DNA of 64,000 bases from Gammaproteobacteria bacterium (GTDB lineage: Bacteria; Gemmatimonadota; Gemmatimonadetes; Longimicrobiales; Gaopeijiaceae): contig JAPPHB010000083.1 of the NCBI GenBank assembly GCA_028821195.1, positions 62,001 through 126,000 on the forward strand. Direction: 5' to 3'. Position numbers and translations under genes: made by a program. The notes under the pieces are model-generated. The model was not told the origin of the DNA, did no database searches, and was given only the letters and a program-made list of their open reading frames with translations. Positions 31,587-41,796 of this stretch are shown here, one piece after another (position 1 is the first letter of the stretch; each line of letters opens with the position of its first letter).

Positions 31587-33953
31587 ATGCAACACGCCTT
31601 CGAAGTTCTCGGGCTGCCGGACGTCCTCGCACGCGTCGCAGCCTCGGCCTCAAGCGACGCGGGTCGCGATGCCGTTCTCGCGCTCAGGCCGGCAACTCGC
31701 CCCGGCATCATCCAGCGCGAACTCGAACGGGTACGCGAGACCGCCCGGCTTGCCGGTGTAGTTCGATCCCTGTCGGGAATCCCGGATGCCCGCGACGCCC
31801 TGCGCCGACTGCGCGCCGCGGGCGGCGTGCTCTCGCCCGCCGAGCTCCATTCGATGGGCACTCTGCTGCGGTCCGGCCGCGAACTCGCCCATGACCTGTC
31901 GGCAGCGGATCCGCCGCTGCTCCTGCTGGAACCGTTGCGTGAGCGCCTGCTGTTCGAGCCCGCCCTGGAGGAGCGCATCCTTCGTACCGTAGACCGCACC
32001 GGCGCGGTGCTCGACACGGCGAGCCCGGAGTTGTCGCGGCTGCGTGCCAGGTTGAAGCGCAGTCGCGGCGTGATCGTCGGGCGGCTCGAGTCCTACGTGC
32101 GCACACTTCCGGCCGCGTGGGTCATCCCCGACGCCTCGGTGACGGTGCGCGAGGGCCGTTACGTTATCCCCGTCCGGCGCGCGGGACGGAGCGATGTCGG
32201 CGGAGTCGTCCACGGGACATCGGCCAGCGGGGCCACGCTCTTCGTCGAGCCGCCCCTGGCGATCGAGCTGATGAACCGGGTTCGCGAACTGGAGTCGGCG
32301 GAGGTGCGCGAGATCGACCGGGTGCTCGCGGAGTGCACCCGCGCGCTCGCCCCACTCCGCGACGGCCTGGCCGGCAGCCAGGACGCGCTGATCGAATTCG
32401 ATTCGCTCGACGCGCGCGCGCGCACCGCTCTCGGATGGAACGGCAGCGTCCCGGCCCTGCTTCCCGAGGGGGAACACGGGCTGTGCATCGTCCAGGGACG
32501 GCATCCGCTGCTGGCGCTGCGGGAGGATGTGGAGACCGTGCCCTTCGACCTGCTGCTGGAGCCGGAGGAACGGGTTCTGGTGGTGTCGGGTCCCAACACC
32601 GGTGGCAAGAGCGTCTTTCTCAAGTCCGTGGGCCTGATCTGCGTGCTCGCACAGTGCGGCGTCGTTCCTCCGGTGGGTTCCGGGACGCGGATTCCCGTGT
32701 TTCGCCGTTTCTTCGCCGACATCGGTGACGAGCAATCGGTCGAGGACGACCTCTCCACGTTTGCCGCCCATCTCGCCAACCTGAAGGACATCCTTGCGCG
32801 CGCCGGCGAGACGGCGCTGGTGCTCATCGACGAGATGGGGACCGGCACGGACCCGGATGAAGGGGCGGCCCTGTCGGCCGCGGTGCTGGAAGCGCTGGCG
32901 AACCGCGGGGCACGGGTGGTGGTGACCTCGCATCTCGGACAGCTCAAGAGGCTGGATGCGCCAGGAAGCGGCATCGTGAACGGTTCGTTGCACTTCGACC
33001 CGGAGCGCACCCGGCCCACATATCGCTTTCGCAAGGGGAGGCCCGGGCGCAGCTACGGGCTCGCTATCGCGCGTTCCCTGGGATTCGCGAGATCCCTGAT
33101 CGACGGGGCCGAAGCTCGTCTTTCGCGGGACGAGGTGCGCATGGATGAGTTGCTGGAGCGCCTGGAGCGCCTGGAGGCGGACGCTGCCAGTGCCAGAGCC
33201 GCCCTCGCCGCCAGGGAGGCCGAGGTCGAAGGGCGCGCCAGGGAGAACGCCGCGCTCGGCGCCACCCTCAAGGCTCGCGAACGCGGGATAGCCCGCGAAG
33301 AACGCGACGTCCGTGGCCGTGCCCGGGCCGAAGCGCGCCGGATCCTGCTCGAAGCCCGCCGCGAAGTCGAGAGCGCCATCGCCGAGGTGCGCGCCGGCCG
33401 GGCCGGCGAGGAGGAGGAGGTCGCGCGCGGGGCGCGCCAGCGGGTCGAGGCGGCCGCCGAACGCCACCGAATCCGCCCCTCCGACGACCCTCGCTCCGCC
33501 CCCGCCACCCCCCTCCGCCCCGGCGACCTGGTGCGGCTCGCGAACGGAGGCGCGACCGCCACGGTGGTGGAGATCCGCCCCGGGCGCGCGCTGGTGGAAG
33601 CCCGGGGCGGGCTCAGGCTGGAGGTGCCTCTCGACGGACTCGCGCCCGCCCCGGCCCCGGTCCGCGAGGAGAGGCGGCCGGCGGGCCGCTCGTTCTTTCC
33701 CTCCGACCCGCCCCCCGTCGACTCCGACCTGCGCGGACTGCGGGTCGACGAGGCGGCTGCCCGCCTGCAGAACATCCTCGACCGGGCGGTCGTGGCGGAC
33801 GTGCCCGAGCTGCGCCTCATCCACGGGAAGGGCACCGGCGCCCTGCGCGCCATGGTCGCCGAGCTGCTGGAGGAAGACCCCCGGGTGCGGGAGTACCGTT
33901 CCGGCGGCGTGGGCGAGGGGGGGACGGGCGTAACCGTGGTGACGCTCGCGTGA
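31587..33953 (+). CDS. mutS2: Endonuclease MutS2
   Basis: Walker A VVSGPNTGGKSVFLKSVGL, IDEMGTGTDPDEGAALSAAVLEAL, C-terminal Smr domain (DLRGLRVDEAAARLQ...LRLIHGKGTGALR). Confidence 0.95.
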   Translation: MQHAFEVLGLPDVLARVAASASSDAGRDAVLALRPATRPGIIQRELERVRETARLAGVVRSLSGIPDARDALRRLRAAGGVLSPAELHSMGTLLRSGRELAHDLSAADPPLLLLEPLRERLLFEPALEERILRTVDRTGAVLDTASPELSRLRARLKRSRGVIVGRLESYVRTLPAAWVIPDASVTVREGRYVIPVRRAGRSDVGGVVHGTSASGATLFVEPPLAIELMNRVRELESAEVREIDRVLAECTRALAPLRDGLAGSQDALIEFDSLDARARTALGWNGSVPALLPEGEHGLCIVQGRHPLLALREDVETVPFDLLLEPEERVLVVSGPNTGGKSVFLKSVGLICVLAQCGVVPPVGSGTRIPVFRRFFADIGDEQSVEDDLSTFAAHLANLKDILARAGETALVLIDEMGTGTDPDEGAALSAAVLEALANRGARVVVTSHLGQLKRLDAPGSGIVNGSLHFDPERTRPTYRFRKGRPGRSYGLAIARSLGFARSLIDGAEARLSRDEVRMDELLERLERLEADAASARAALAAREAEVEGRARENAALGATLKARERGIAREERDVRGRARAEARRILLEARREVESAIAEVRAGRAGEEEEVARGARQRVEAAAERHRIRPSDDPRSAPATPLRPGDLVRLANGGATATVVEIRPGRALVEARGGLRLEVPLDGLAPAPAPVREERRPAGRSFFPSDPPPVDSDLRGLRVDEAAARLQNILDRAVVADVPELRLIHGKGTGALRAMVAELLEEDPRVREYRSGGVGEGGTGVTVVTLA

Positions 33954-35767
33954 TCCCCGACGACCAGGTCGAGGAGGTAAGGGCCCGCTCCGACATCGTC
34001 GCGGTGATCGGGGAACACATCCCGCTCAAGAGGGCCGGCAAGGACTACCGCGCGCTTTGTCCCTTCCACGAGGAAAAGACGCCCAGCTTCTACGTGGTTC
34101 CCTCGAAGGGCTTCTACAAGTGCTTCGGCTGCGGGGAGTCGGGCGATGTGTTCTCGTTCGTCATGAAGCGGATTGGGCTCGACTTCACGGAGGCGGTCAA
34201 GTATGCGGGCCGCAAGGCGGGGGTCGAGGTGCGCGAAGTGAAGGCGCGCCCGGAATACCAGGATCCCAACCGGCCCCTGTACGAGGCCAACGCCTTCGCG
34301 CGCGAGTACTACCGGGAGCAGCTCGCCGATGCGGAAATCGGCCGGCTCGCCCGCGACTATCTGAAGAAGCGGGGCATCGACGCGGATACCGCGGAGGCTT
34401 TCGGCATCGGCTTCGCGCCGGACGAATGGCGCGGCCTGCGCGCCGCCGCCGCGCGCCACGGCATCGACGACGCGATCCTCCTGGACGCCGGTCTGGTGAC
34501 CACCAGCGAGCGCTCCGAAGAGCCCTATGATCGATTCCGGAGCCGCATCATCTTCCCCATCGAGGGCTTGACGGGGAAGGTCATCGCCTTCGGGGGCAGG
34601 CTGTTCGGCCCGGGGAAGGGAGCCAAGTACCTGAATTCTCCGGAGACCCCGGTCTATCACAAGAGTGAGGAACTGTACGGTCTGGGTCGGGCGCGGCACG
34701 AGATCCGCAAGGAGGGGGCGGTGCTGCTGGTGGAGGGCTACACCGATGTCGTCTCCCTGGTGGCGCACGAAGTTCCCAACGTCGTCGCCTCGCTGGGGAC
34801 CGCTCTGACCTCGGTGCAGGCCCGTCTGCTGGCCCGCTTCGCGTCGAGGGCGTTTCTCCTCTACGACAGCGACATGGCCGGCTTGAGGGCCACCTTCCGC
34901 GCCGCCGACGTCCTCCTGAGCGTGGGGATCCACCCTTCCGTAGTGACGCTGCCCAGGGGCGAGGATCCGGATTCGGTGGCGCGCCGCGAGGGACGGGAGG
35001 CGCTGATGGGGTATGTCGAGGACGCGGTCGACGTGCTCGACCGGAAGCTGCAGATTCTGACCGGGCGGGACCGCCTGTCCTCGATCGACGGCATCCGTGA
35101 CGCCGTGGACCGCCTTCTCCCGACCCTGCGCGCGACCACCGATCCGGCGCTGCGCGACATCTACATCTCCAGGGTGGCGGCGGAAACCGGAGTGCGGCGC
35201 GAGACGCTGGAGGAGGAGATCGCGCGGACGCCCGCCATGCCGGGCGGAGCGACCGTCCCCGCTCCGCAGCCCAGGGTTCGGCGGGTGCGGAAACCGCTCA
35301 TGGGCGCCGAGCGCCAGCTCCTGCAGGTGCTTGTCAACGACCGCCGGCTCATCGACCGGGCGAGCGAGGCGGTGGGCCCGGAGGACTTTGTCCACCCGGC
35401 CAACCGCGCCATATTCCGGGCGTTGACCGAGAATCCGGAGCTGGACCGGGCCCCGGAGGAAATGGAGGCGATTGCTGCCGGTCGCCTTGCGGCCCTGCTC
35501 GCCGGCACCGAAGAAGTCGGTCACGCGGCCCGTGTGCTCGATGACTCGGCGCGCAGGATGCGTGGCGCACCGCTGGCCGAGCGGGCGCGGGAGTTGAGAG
35601 AGGCGATCGCCAGGGAGTTGGACCACGAGCGGAAGCGGCAACTGATCTCCGAACTGGAGGAACTGCAAAGGAAGAAGCGCGAAATCGATCCATCCCACTG
35701 GACCCCGGCCGTTCGGCATCGCCCGGGTCCCGGCGAAGGAACCGCATCCAACGAGGAGAGACCATAG
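33950..35767 (+). CDS. dnaG: DNA primase
   Basis: CHC2 zinc finger CPFHEEKTPSFYVVPSKGFYKCFGCGESGDVFSFV, TOPRIM VLLVEGYTDVVSL. Confidence 0.97.
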   Translation: MIPDDQVEEVRARSDIVAVIGEHIPLKRAGKDYRALCPFHEEKTPSFYVVPSKGFYKCFGCGESGDVFSFVMKRIGLDFTEAVKYAGRKAGVEVREVKARPEYQDPNRPLYEANAFAREYYREQLADAEIGRLARDYLKKRGIDADTAEAFGIGFAPDEWRGLRAAAARHGIDDAILLDAGLVTTSERSEEPYDRFRSRIIFPIEGLTGKVIAFGGRLFGPGKGAKYLNSPETPVYHKSEELYGLGRARHEIRKEGAVLLVEGYTDVVSLVAHEVPNVVASLGTALTSVQARLLARFASRAFLLYDSDMAGLRATFRAADVLLSVGIHPSVVTLPRGEDPDSVARREGREALMGYVEDAVDVLDRKLQILTGRDRLSSIDGIRDAVDRLLPTLRATTDPALRDIYISRVAAETGVRRETLEEEIARTPAMPGGATVPAPQPRVRRVRKPLMGAERQLLQVLVNDRRLIDRASEAVGPEDFVHPANRAIFRALTENPELDRAPEEMEAIAAGRLAALLAGTEEVGHAARVLDDSARRMRGAPLAERARELREAIARELDHERKRQLISELEELQRKKREIDPSHWTPAVRHRPGPGEGTASNEERP

Positions 35768-35769
35768 CC

Positions 35770-36480
35770 GTGCCGACCTACGCATCGCTGCAGGAGCTAC
35801 AGAAGATCGACGCTGAAATCGACCGTGCTACCTCCCGTATCGAGGGATTCGTCCCGTTGTTGGAGGAGCTGGACTCGCGGGGGCGCGAACTGGAGGCAGG
35901 GATCGAACGCGCCCGCACCCGGCTGAGGGAACTGCGCGTCGCGGAGCGCCGACTCGAGCGGACGGCCGAGGAGAAGCGGAATCGGCTGAGGATGCTGCGG
36001 GATCGGCTTCTACAGGTGCACAACCTCCGCCAGGAAGCGGCGGTGCGGGCGGAAATGGATCTTCTGAACCGCTCCGTGGACGGGGACGAGCTGGAGGCCC
36101 TGACCTACCTGGACCAGATCCGCAAGCGGGAAGACGAGGCAGAGCAACTGGAGCGGGAGCTGGCGGACGAGCGGGAAAAGGCCGGACCCCGAAAGCGGGA
36201 GATCGAGCTGGAGCGGGAAGACGCGGAGCGTTCGCTCGCTTCGCTGCAGGTCCGCAGGGAAGCCTGCGCCGCCGGACTCGATCGCCGGGAGCGGGAGGTG
36301 TACGAGGGCCTGCGCTCAACCCGGAAGGGAGCCATCGTGATGTCCATAACGGCCGACGGGGCGTGTGGGCGGTGTTTTTCCATGGTCCCGCTGCAGGTGC
36401 AGGCGGAGGTCAGGGGCGGCAGCACCCTTCGGCGGTGCGAAGCGTGCGGCATCATCTTCGCCTCTCCCGACGGCGAGTAG
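35770..36480 (+). CDS. Coiled-coil protein with C-terminal C4-type zinc ribbon
   Basis: Long coiled coil followed by CGRCFSMVPLQVQAEVRGGSTLRRCEACGIIF. Confidence 0.8.
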   Translation: MPTYASLQELQKIDAEIDRATSRIEGFVPLLEELDSRGRELEAGIERARTRLRELRVAERRLERTAEEKRNRLRMLRDRLLQVHNLRQEAAVRAEMDLLNRSVDGDELEALTYLDQIRKREDEAEQLERELADEREKAGPRKREIELEREDAERSLASLQVRREACAAGLDRREREVYEGLRSTRKGAIVMSITADGACGRCFSMVPLQVQAEVRGGSTLRRCEACGIIFASPDGE

Positions 36481-36491
36481 CCGCGCCCGGG

Positions 36492-38255
36492 ATGCTCCCG
36501 CCGGCTCCCGTGCCCCGCTGGAGCGTTGCCCCCGCGCCCCCCGCGCCCCAGGTCGCGGAACTGCGCAGGCAGCTCAACCTTCCCCGGGCGATGTGCGTGG
36601 TGCTGGCCGTGCGTGGATTCGGGCAACCCAACGCGGCCCGCTCCTTCCTGCGCCCGTCGCTGGGGGGAATGCCCGATCCGGCGTCGCTCGCCGATGCCGT
36701 GCCCGCGTGCGAGCGCATGCTGACGGCGGTCGAGCGCGGCGAGACCATCCTGGTGCACGGCGACTACGACGTCGACGGCATCGCAGCCGCCGCGCTCCTG
36801 ACGCGCTGCCTGCGCGCGCTCGGGGGACGGGTGGTCCCCTTCGTGCCCCATCGCCTTCGCGATGGCTACGACTTCGGCGTTGCGGGGCTCGCGGCCGCGA
36901 GCTCCGCCGGAGCCACCCTCCTGGTAACCGCCGATTCGGGCACGCGCGCCCACGGCGCGGTGGAAGAAGCCCGGCGGGCTTCCTTGGACGTCATCATAAC
37001 CGATCACCACACCCCCGACCGGACGCTGCCACGCTCGTTCGCGCTGGTGAACCCGCGCAGGGAGGACTGCAGCTACCCCAACCAGGACCTTTCGGGGACC
37101 GGCGTGGTGTTCGAACTCGCGCGCCTGCTGGGCCGCATGACCGGGTCGGAGGCCATCGGGCCGCTGCCGCACGTGGAGCTGGTCGCGCTCGCTACCATCG
37201 CGGATCTGGTGACCCTCTCGCACCACAACCGCGTCCTGGTGCGTCACGGCCTGAACGCCCTGCAAGATACCGGCAACGCCGGGCTGCGCGCCCTCATGCA
37301 GATGGCGCGGGTGCGCGGCCCGGTCACCCCCGGCCATATCGGCTTCACTCTGGCGCCCCGTATCAACGCGGCGGGACGGGTGGGCGAATCGCGGCGGGCG
37401 CTCGACCTCCTGCTCACGGACGACGAGGGAGAGGCGGCACGTCTCGCGGGCGCGCTGGAATCGTACAACGCCGAGCGCAAGCAGACCGAGGCGCGCGTCC
37501 TCCAGGAGGCACTGGCGCGCCTGGCTCCGTCCTACGATCCGGGGCGCGACTTCGGGCTGGTGCTGGCATCGCGCGGCTGGCACCCGGGCGTGATCGGCAT
37601 CGTGGCCTCCCGGCTCGTGGACCGCCTCCACCGGCCGACCATCCTCGTCTCGGTGGACGGCGACACCGCGCGCGGCAGCGCCCGCTCCATTTCCGGCTTC
37701 GACATCCTGGCCGCGATCGCGAAGGGCCGGCGCCATCTCGACCGCTTCGGCGGACACCGGCAGGCGGCGGGGATGAGCCTCGCGCCCGAGCGCATCGATG
37801 CCTTTCGGGCGTCGTTCAACGAGGCCGCCGAGCGGGAACTCGCCGATCGCGATCTGCGCCCGCATCTGGTCGCCGACGCGGAGATCCGCCTCGAGGAGGT
37901 CACGGAGCCGCTGGTGCGCTACCTGCGGCACATGGGTCCGCACGGCATCGGCAATCCGCGCCCCCTGTTCCTGGCGCGCGGGATCAGGCTGGACGAGCCC
38001 GTGAAGACGGTGAAGGGCGCGCACCTCAGGATGCGCCTGCGCGATCGCACGGGGACGCTGGACGCGATCGGATTCGGGATGGCGGGTCGGGTCGAGCCCG
38101 GGACACTGCTTCCGGGACCGGTTGACGCGGTGTTTCGGCTCAAGCTCGACAACTACCGCGGGGTCCCGCTCATCCAGGCCGAACTCAAGGGCATCGGCCC
38201 GGCCTCGTCTCGGTCCGTCACCCCGGCGAGAGCGCCGCTGGAGTCACCGGCGTGA
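36492..38255 (+). CDS. recJ: Single-stranded-DNA-specific exonuclease RecJ
   Basis: ILVHGDYDVDGIAAAALLTRCL, ITDHHTPDRTLP, GTGVVFELARLL, PRINAAGRVG, SARSISGFDILAAIAKGRRHLDRFGGHRQAAGMSL. Confidence 0.95.
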   Translation: MLPPAPVPRWSVAPAPPAPQVAELRRQLNLPRAMCVVLAVRGFGQPNAARSFLRPSLGGMPDPASLADAVPACERMLTAVERGETILVHGDYDVDGIAAAALLTRCLRALGGRVVPFVPHRLRDGYDFGVAGLAAASSAGATLLVTADSGTRAHGAVEEARRASLDVIITDHHTPDRTLPRSFALVNPRREDCSYPNQDLSGTGVVFELARLLGRMTGSEAIGPLPHVELVALATIADLVTLSHHNRVLVRHGLNALQDTGNAGLRALMQMARVRGPVTPGHIGFTLAPRINAAGRVGESRRALDLLLTDDEGEAARLAGALESYNAERKQTEARVLQEALARLAPSYDPGRDFGLVLASRGWHPGVIGIVASRLVDRLHRPTILVSVDGDTARGSARSISGFDILAAIAKGRRHLDRFGGHRQAAGMSLAPERIDAFRASFNEAAERELADRDLRPHLVADAEIRLEEVTEPLVRYLRHMGPHGIGNPRPLFLARGIRLDEPVKTVKGAHLRMRLRDRTGTLDAIGFGMAGRVEPGTLLPGPVDAVFRLKLDNYRGVPLIQAELKGIGPASSRSVTPARAPLESPA

Positions 38256-38785
38256 GAATCATCGCCGGACGCTGGCGCGGCCACCGGTTGAAGCCGCTGC
38301 GGGGCAAGGGCGTGCGTCCGACTTCCGACCGGGTGCGCGAGGCGTGGATGGCGGCGCTCGGCGCCGACCTGGAAGGGGCTGTGGTAGTGGATCTGTTCGC
38401 GGGCTCTGGCGCGCTCGGGCTCGAGGCTCTGAGCCGCGGCGCGAGCCACGTGACCTTCGTGGATCTTTCGTGGGGCGCGCTCCGGGTTCTGCGGGCCAAC
38501 GTCGGGCTGCTGGGCGCAGGGACCCTCACCCGCGTGGTGCGCGCCGACGCCCTGGGGTACACGAAGCGCATGCAGCGGGAAGAGGTCGATCTGGCGCTGG
38601 CCGACCCCCCCTACGGACGCGGGCTGGCGGGGCGCCTCCTCGATCTCTACGGCGAGCGTCCGTTTGCGGGCGCCCTGTGGGTGGAGCATCGTTCCCGGGA
38701 AGAGCTGCCCGGCTGTTCCGGGCTTCGGCTGCGCCAAAGAGTGTACGGAGACACCACGCTGACCATCGCGGAGGCTGACGCATGA
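38252..38785 (+). CDS. rsmD: 16S rRNA (guanine(966)-N(2))-methyltransferase
   Basis: MRIIAGRWRGHRLKPLRGKGVRPTSDRVREAWM, DLFAGSGALGLEALSRGA, ADPPYGRG. Confidence 0.94.
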   Translation: MRIIAGRWRGHRLKPLRGKGVRPTSDRVREAWMAALGADLEGAVVVDLFAGSGALGLEALSRGASHVTFVDLSWGALRVLRANVGLLGAGTLTRVVRADALGYTKRMQREEVDLALADPPYGRGLAGRLLDLYGERPFAGALWVEHRSREELPGCSGLRLRQRVYGDTTLTIAEADA

Positions 38786-39300
38786 GCGGTGCCGGGAACC
38801 TGGTCGCCATCTATCCGGGGTCGTTCGATCCCGTCACGCTCGGTCACGAGGACATCGTCCAGCGCACGCTGTGCGTCGCCGACCGGGTCGTGGTCGCGGT
38901 GGCGCACAGCTCGACCCAGTCCAAGCGCCAGCTGTTCAGCGTTGAAGAACGGGTGCGCCTCCTGCAGGAAGTGTTTCAGGACGAGGCGCGCGTGGAATGC
39001 ACTTCCTTCGAGGGCCTGCTGGTGGACTTTGCCCGCGCCCGCGGGGCACGCTTCATGATTCGCGGCCTTCGGGCGGTGTCGGACTTCGAGTACGAATTCC
39101 AGATGGCCCAGATGAATCGCCAGCTGTGGCCCGGCGCGGAGACCCTCTTCCTCATGCCGGACGTGTCGTACGCGTTCCTTTCCTCTTCTCTGGTTCGCGA
39201 AGTCGCCGTCCTGGGCGGGGATATCTCCAGGTTCGTCTCGCCGCTCGTGGCCCGCGGGATCCGCCGGAAACTCGAGAACCACCGGAGGGCGGAGGAGTGA
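38782..39300 (+). CDS. coaD: Phosphopantetheine adenylyltransferase
   Basis: AIYPGSFDPVTLGHEDIVQR, RGLRAVSDFEYEFQMAQMNRQL, SSSLVREVAVLGGD. Confidence 0.97.
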   Translation: MSGAGNLVAIYPGSFDPVTLGHEDIVQRTLCVADRVVVAVAHSSTQSKRQLFSVEERVRLLQEVFQDEARVECTSFEGLLVDFARARGARFMIRGLRAVSDFEYEFQMAQMNRQLWPGAETLFLMPDVSYAFLSSSLVREVAVLGGDISRFVSPLVARGIRRKLENHRRAEE

Positions 39301-39327
39301 TGGCGCCGGCCCCCGGTGCGGAGCGCC

Positions 39328-39357
39328 TTGCCCGCCCCCGCCGCCTTCAAGTAAACT
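39328..39357 (+). promoter_or_regulatory. Putative promoter upstream of the STAS gene
   Basis: TTGCCC (39328-39333), 18-nt spacer, TAAACT (39352-39357). Confidence 0.35.
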
Positions 39358-39433
39358 GCCCCGCACTTCGCCCGACCTTCCACGCCGTCGGCGGATCCAG
39401 CGCGGATTCCATCAGAAAAACGCGGAGCCCGGC

Positions 39434-39766
39434 ATGCCCTTCATCGTAGAACAATCCGGCGCGATCACCATCATCAGCGTAACCGGACACCTCATCGTCG
39501 CGAACCGCCAGGAGCTCAAGCACGTCGTGCTCGAGCGGCTGCGGACCGGGGACCGGGAGTTCCTTATCGACTTTGCCGAAACCGGCTACATCGACTCGTC
39601 CGGACTGGGGGTGCTGGTGTCCCTGTCCAAGAAGGTGCGGGAGCAGGGTGGAGAACTCCGGCTGGCGGCGCTCAACGAAGACCTGCGCACCCTCTTCCAG
39701 CTCACCAAGCTCGACACCCTTTTCACCATCGTGGATTCCCGCGAAGAGGGCCTCCGGGACGGCTGA
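39434..39766 (+). CDS. STAS-domain anti-sigma factor antagonist
   Basis: FLIDFAETGYIDSSGLGVLVSLSKKVREQGGELRLAALNEDLRTLFQLTKLDTLF; DSSGLG phospho-acceptor motif. Confidence 0.93.
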   Translation: MPFIVEQSGAITIISVTGHLIVANRQELKHVVLERLRTGDREFLIDFAETGYIDSSGLGVLVSLSKKVREQGGELRLAALNEDLRTLFQLTKLDTLFTIVDSREEGLRDG

Positions 39767-39802
39767 GCTTCGTTCGAGAGGCTCCATGCCCGGCGGTGGC
39801 CC

Positions 39803-40234
39803 ATGGATCCGGAGCTGATCTTCCACCTCCCGAGCGACGTCCTCCGCATCGAGGACGCCGTCGAGAAGGTGGTCGCGCGCTGCCATCGCATCATCGAGCT
39901 CGAGCGAAGGGCCAGCCGCGTCCGCATGAATCTTCGCGTGGCGCTTGCGGAAGCGCTTTCCAACGCGATGCTGTATGGCAACGGCGCCGACCGGTCGAAG
40001 CGGGTGCGCGTGGAGCTGACGATCACCACCAGGGCCATCATCACCCGGGTAACGGATGAAGGCCCGGGTTTCGACTACGAGGACATCCCGGATCCGACCA
40101 CCCCCGAGAGCCTCCTGAAGCCCGACGGACGGGGGATCTTCCTGATGCGCAAACTGCTGGACGAGGTCTCCTTCAACGAGCGGGGCAACTCCGTCACCCT
40201 GCTGCTGAGACGCGATCAGGTACGACGCGAATGA
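39803..40234 (+). CDS. Anti-sigma regulatory factor, HATPase (RsbW/SpoIIAB-like)
   Basis: N-box LAEALSNAMLYGNGAD, G1 VTDEGPGFDYEDIPDPT, GRGIFLMRKLLDEVSF. Confidence 0.92.
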   Translation: MDPELIFHLPSDVLRIEDAVEKVVARCHRIIELERRASRVRMNLRVALAEALSNAMLYGNGADRSKRVRVELTITTRAIITRVTDEGPGFDYEDIPDPTTPESLLKPDGRGIFLMRKLLDEVSFNERGNSVTLLLRRDQVRRE

Positions 40235-41793
40235 GCGAGCCCGGACCTCCGCGGCTGCCTCAGCCGGCCCGCGCAACGCTGGACGAGTTTGCCGGGAGCT
40301 TCCGGTGGCGGCTGAGCGTGCGCGATCTGGTCTCCGGTCGCCGGATGTACCCGGAGGAATCCGGGACCGACCTGCCGGCCAGCGAGCAGGACGAGGCCCT
40401 GACGCGGCGACTGAGCACCCGCGAGGGCCGCAGCCTGGAGCTTGAGATCCGTCCCGCGGATCCGACTCTGGCGCCGGCCGCCGATCTCGTCTGCTCGCAG
40501 CTGATCCGGGTCCTGGATTCGGAACAGGAAATCAGCTTCCTCAGCGGCGAGTTGTCGGCGCGCTACGAGGAAATCAACCTGCTTTACTCGATCAGCGAGA
40601 TCCTGGGCTCGATCCTGGAGCTGGGAGAAGCCGCACGCGTCATCCTCAAGGAGGTATGCGACGTCCTGGGAGCCCGCCGCGGGTCGCTGTGGGTCTACGA
40701 TGCCGGCGACGGACTGCTGCACCAGGTCGCGGCCGAAGGAATCGCGGGACTGGAGGGGCCGCTCGATCCCGCGGGGCAAATGCTCACCGCGCGGGTGTTC
40801 CGGGAGCGCGAGGCGATCATCAGCACCGGTGGCGACAGCCGGCATCCGGTGACCGCCCCCAGCCTGCGCTCCGAATCGGCCCTCCTGGTGCCCATCCAGT
40901 ACGCGCCGCAGGCGGGGCAGGCGCGCACGGTCGGTGTCATCAACCTGTTCGGGCGCAAGGGAAGCTGCTCCTTCTCGGCCGGGGACCGCAAGCTGCTGAC
41001 CGCCATCGCCAGCCAGATCGGCGCGGCGCTCGAGAATCACCGACTGTTCCGCGAGAGCCGGGCGCGGGACCGAATGGCGCACGAGATGGAACTGGCCCAC
41101 AACCTTCAGATGCGGCTGCTTCAGCCGGTCGATCAGCTTGGGCTGAGCCAGGTGGCCGCGGAGGTGCAGCCGGCGGAGCAGGTGGGGGGCGACTTCTACC
41201 ACTTCATCAAGCTCTCCGGCGGCCGGCTCGGCGTCATGATCGGCGACGTGTCGAGCCACGGCTTCCCCGCGGCCCTCATCATGGCGCTGGCCCTTTCGGC
41301 CGCGTCCATCTTCGCAGGCGAGACCGAGAGTCCGGCGGAGGTGCTCCGTCACGTGGACGACGCGCTCCGCGACGAGCTCGAGACCACCGAGATGTTCCTC
41401 ACCCTGTTCTACGGCGTGCTGGATCCAGCCGCGGGCGAGCTGGTGTATTCCAATGCGGGCCACCCACACGCCTTCGCCTTCCGGCGGGGCAGGAGGGAGC
41501 GGCGGCTGGCGGCCACCGACCCACCGGTCGGGATCGCCGGGCCCGGTTCCTATTCCGAAGCCAGCGTGCCCTGGGTCGCGGGAGAGGATCTGCTGTTTCT
41601 GTTTACCGACGGCCTCTCGGACTCGCTGGCCACCAGCGGTTCGCGCAGCGGGGAGGAGGCGGTGCTTGCGGAGGCGCGGCAGCAGGTCGACCGGGGTCCG
41701 GGCGCCATCGTCGAGTCGCTCTTCCGGCTTGCCGCCGAACCGACCCGCGCGATACCCGCCGACGACCGCACCGCCCTGGCCCTGAGGCTCTGA
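40231..41793 (+). CDS. PP2C/SpoIIE-type serine phosphatase with GAF domain (RsbU-like)
   Basis: GAF-like region; VGGDFYHFIKLSGGRLGVMIGDVSSHGFPAALIMALALSAA; LFLFTDGLSDSLATSG. Confidence 0.93.
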   Translation: MSEPGPPRLPQPARATLDEFAGSFRWRLSVRDLVSGRRMYPEESGTDLPASEQDEALTRRLSTREGRSLELEIRPADPTLAPAADLVCSQLIRVLDSEQEISFLSGELSARYEEINLLYSISEILGSILELGEAARVILKEVCDVLGARRGSLWVYDAGDGLLHQVAAEGIAGLEGPLDPAGQMLTARVFREREAIISTGGDSRHPVTAPSLRSESALLVPIQYAPQAGQARTVGVINLFGRKGSCSFSAGDRKLLTAIASQIGAALENHRLFRESRARDRMAHEMELAHNLQMRLLQPVDQLGLSQVAAEVQPAEQVGGDFYHFIKLSGGRLGVMIGDVSSHGFPAALIMALALSAASIFAGETESPAEVLRHVDDALRDELETTEMFLTLFYGVLDPAAGELVYSNAGHPHAFAFRRGRRERRLAATDPPVGIAGPGSYSEASVPWVAGEDLLFLFTDGLSDSLATSGSRSGEEAVLAEARQQVDRGPGAIVESLFRLAAEPTRAIPADDRTALALRL

Positions 41794-41796
41794 GAC

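Noticed and set aside
31399-31587. 62-aa ORF with signal-peptide-like N-terminus upstream of mutS2
   Set aside because: Short, no clear RBS or recognisable family, tail is Arg-rich shadow sequence
33053-35785. 910-aa minus-strand ORF antisense to mutS2/dnaG
   Set aside because: Arg/Pro/Ser-rich shadow translation in high-GC DNA; opposite strand encodes well-recognised MutS2 and DnaG
36365-38125. 586-aa + strand alternative-frame ORF over recJ
   Set aside because: Low-complexity Arg/Gly/Pro composition; recJ frame carries all catalytic motifs
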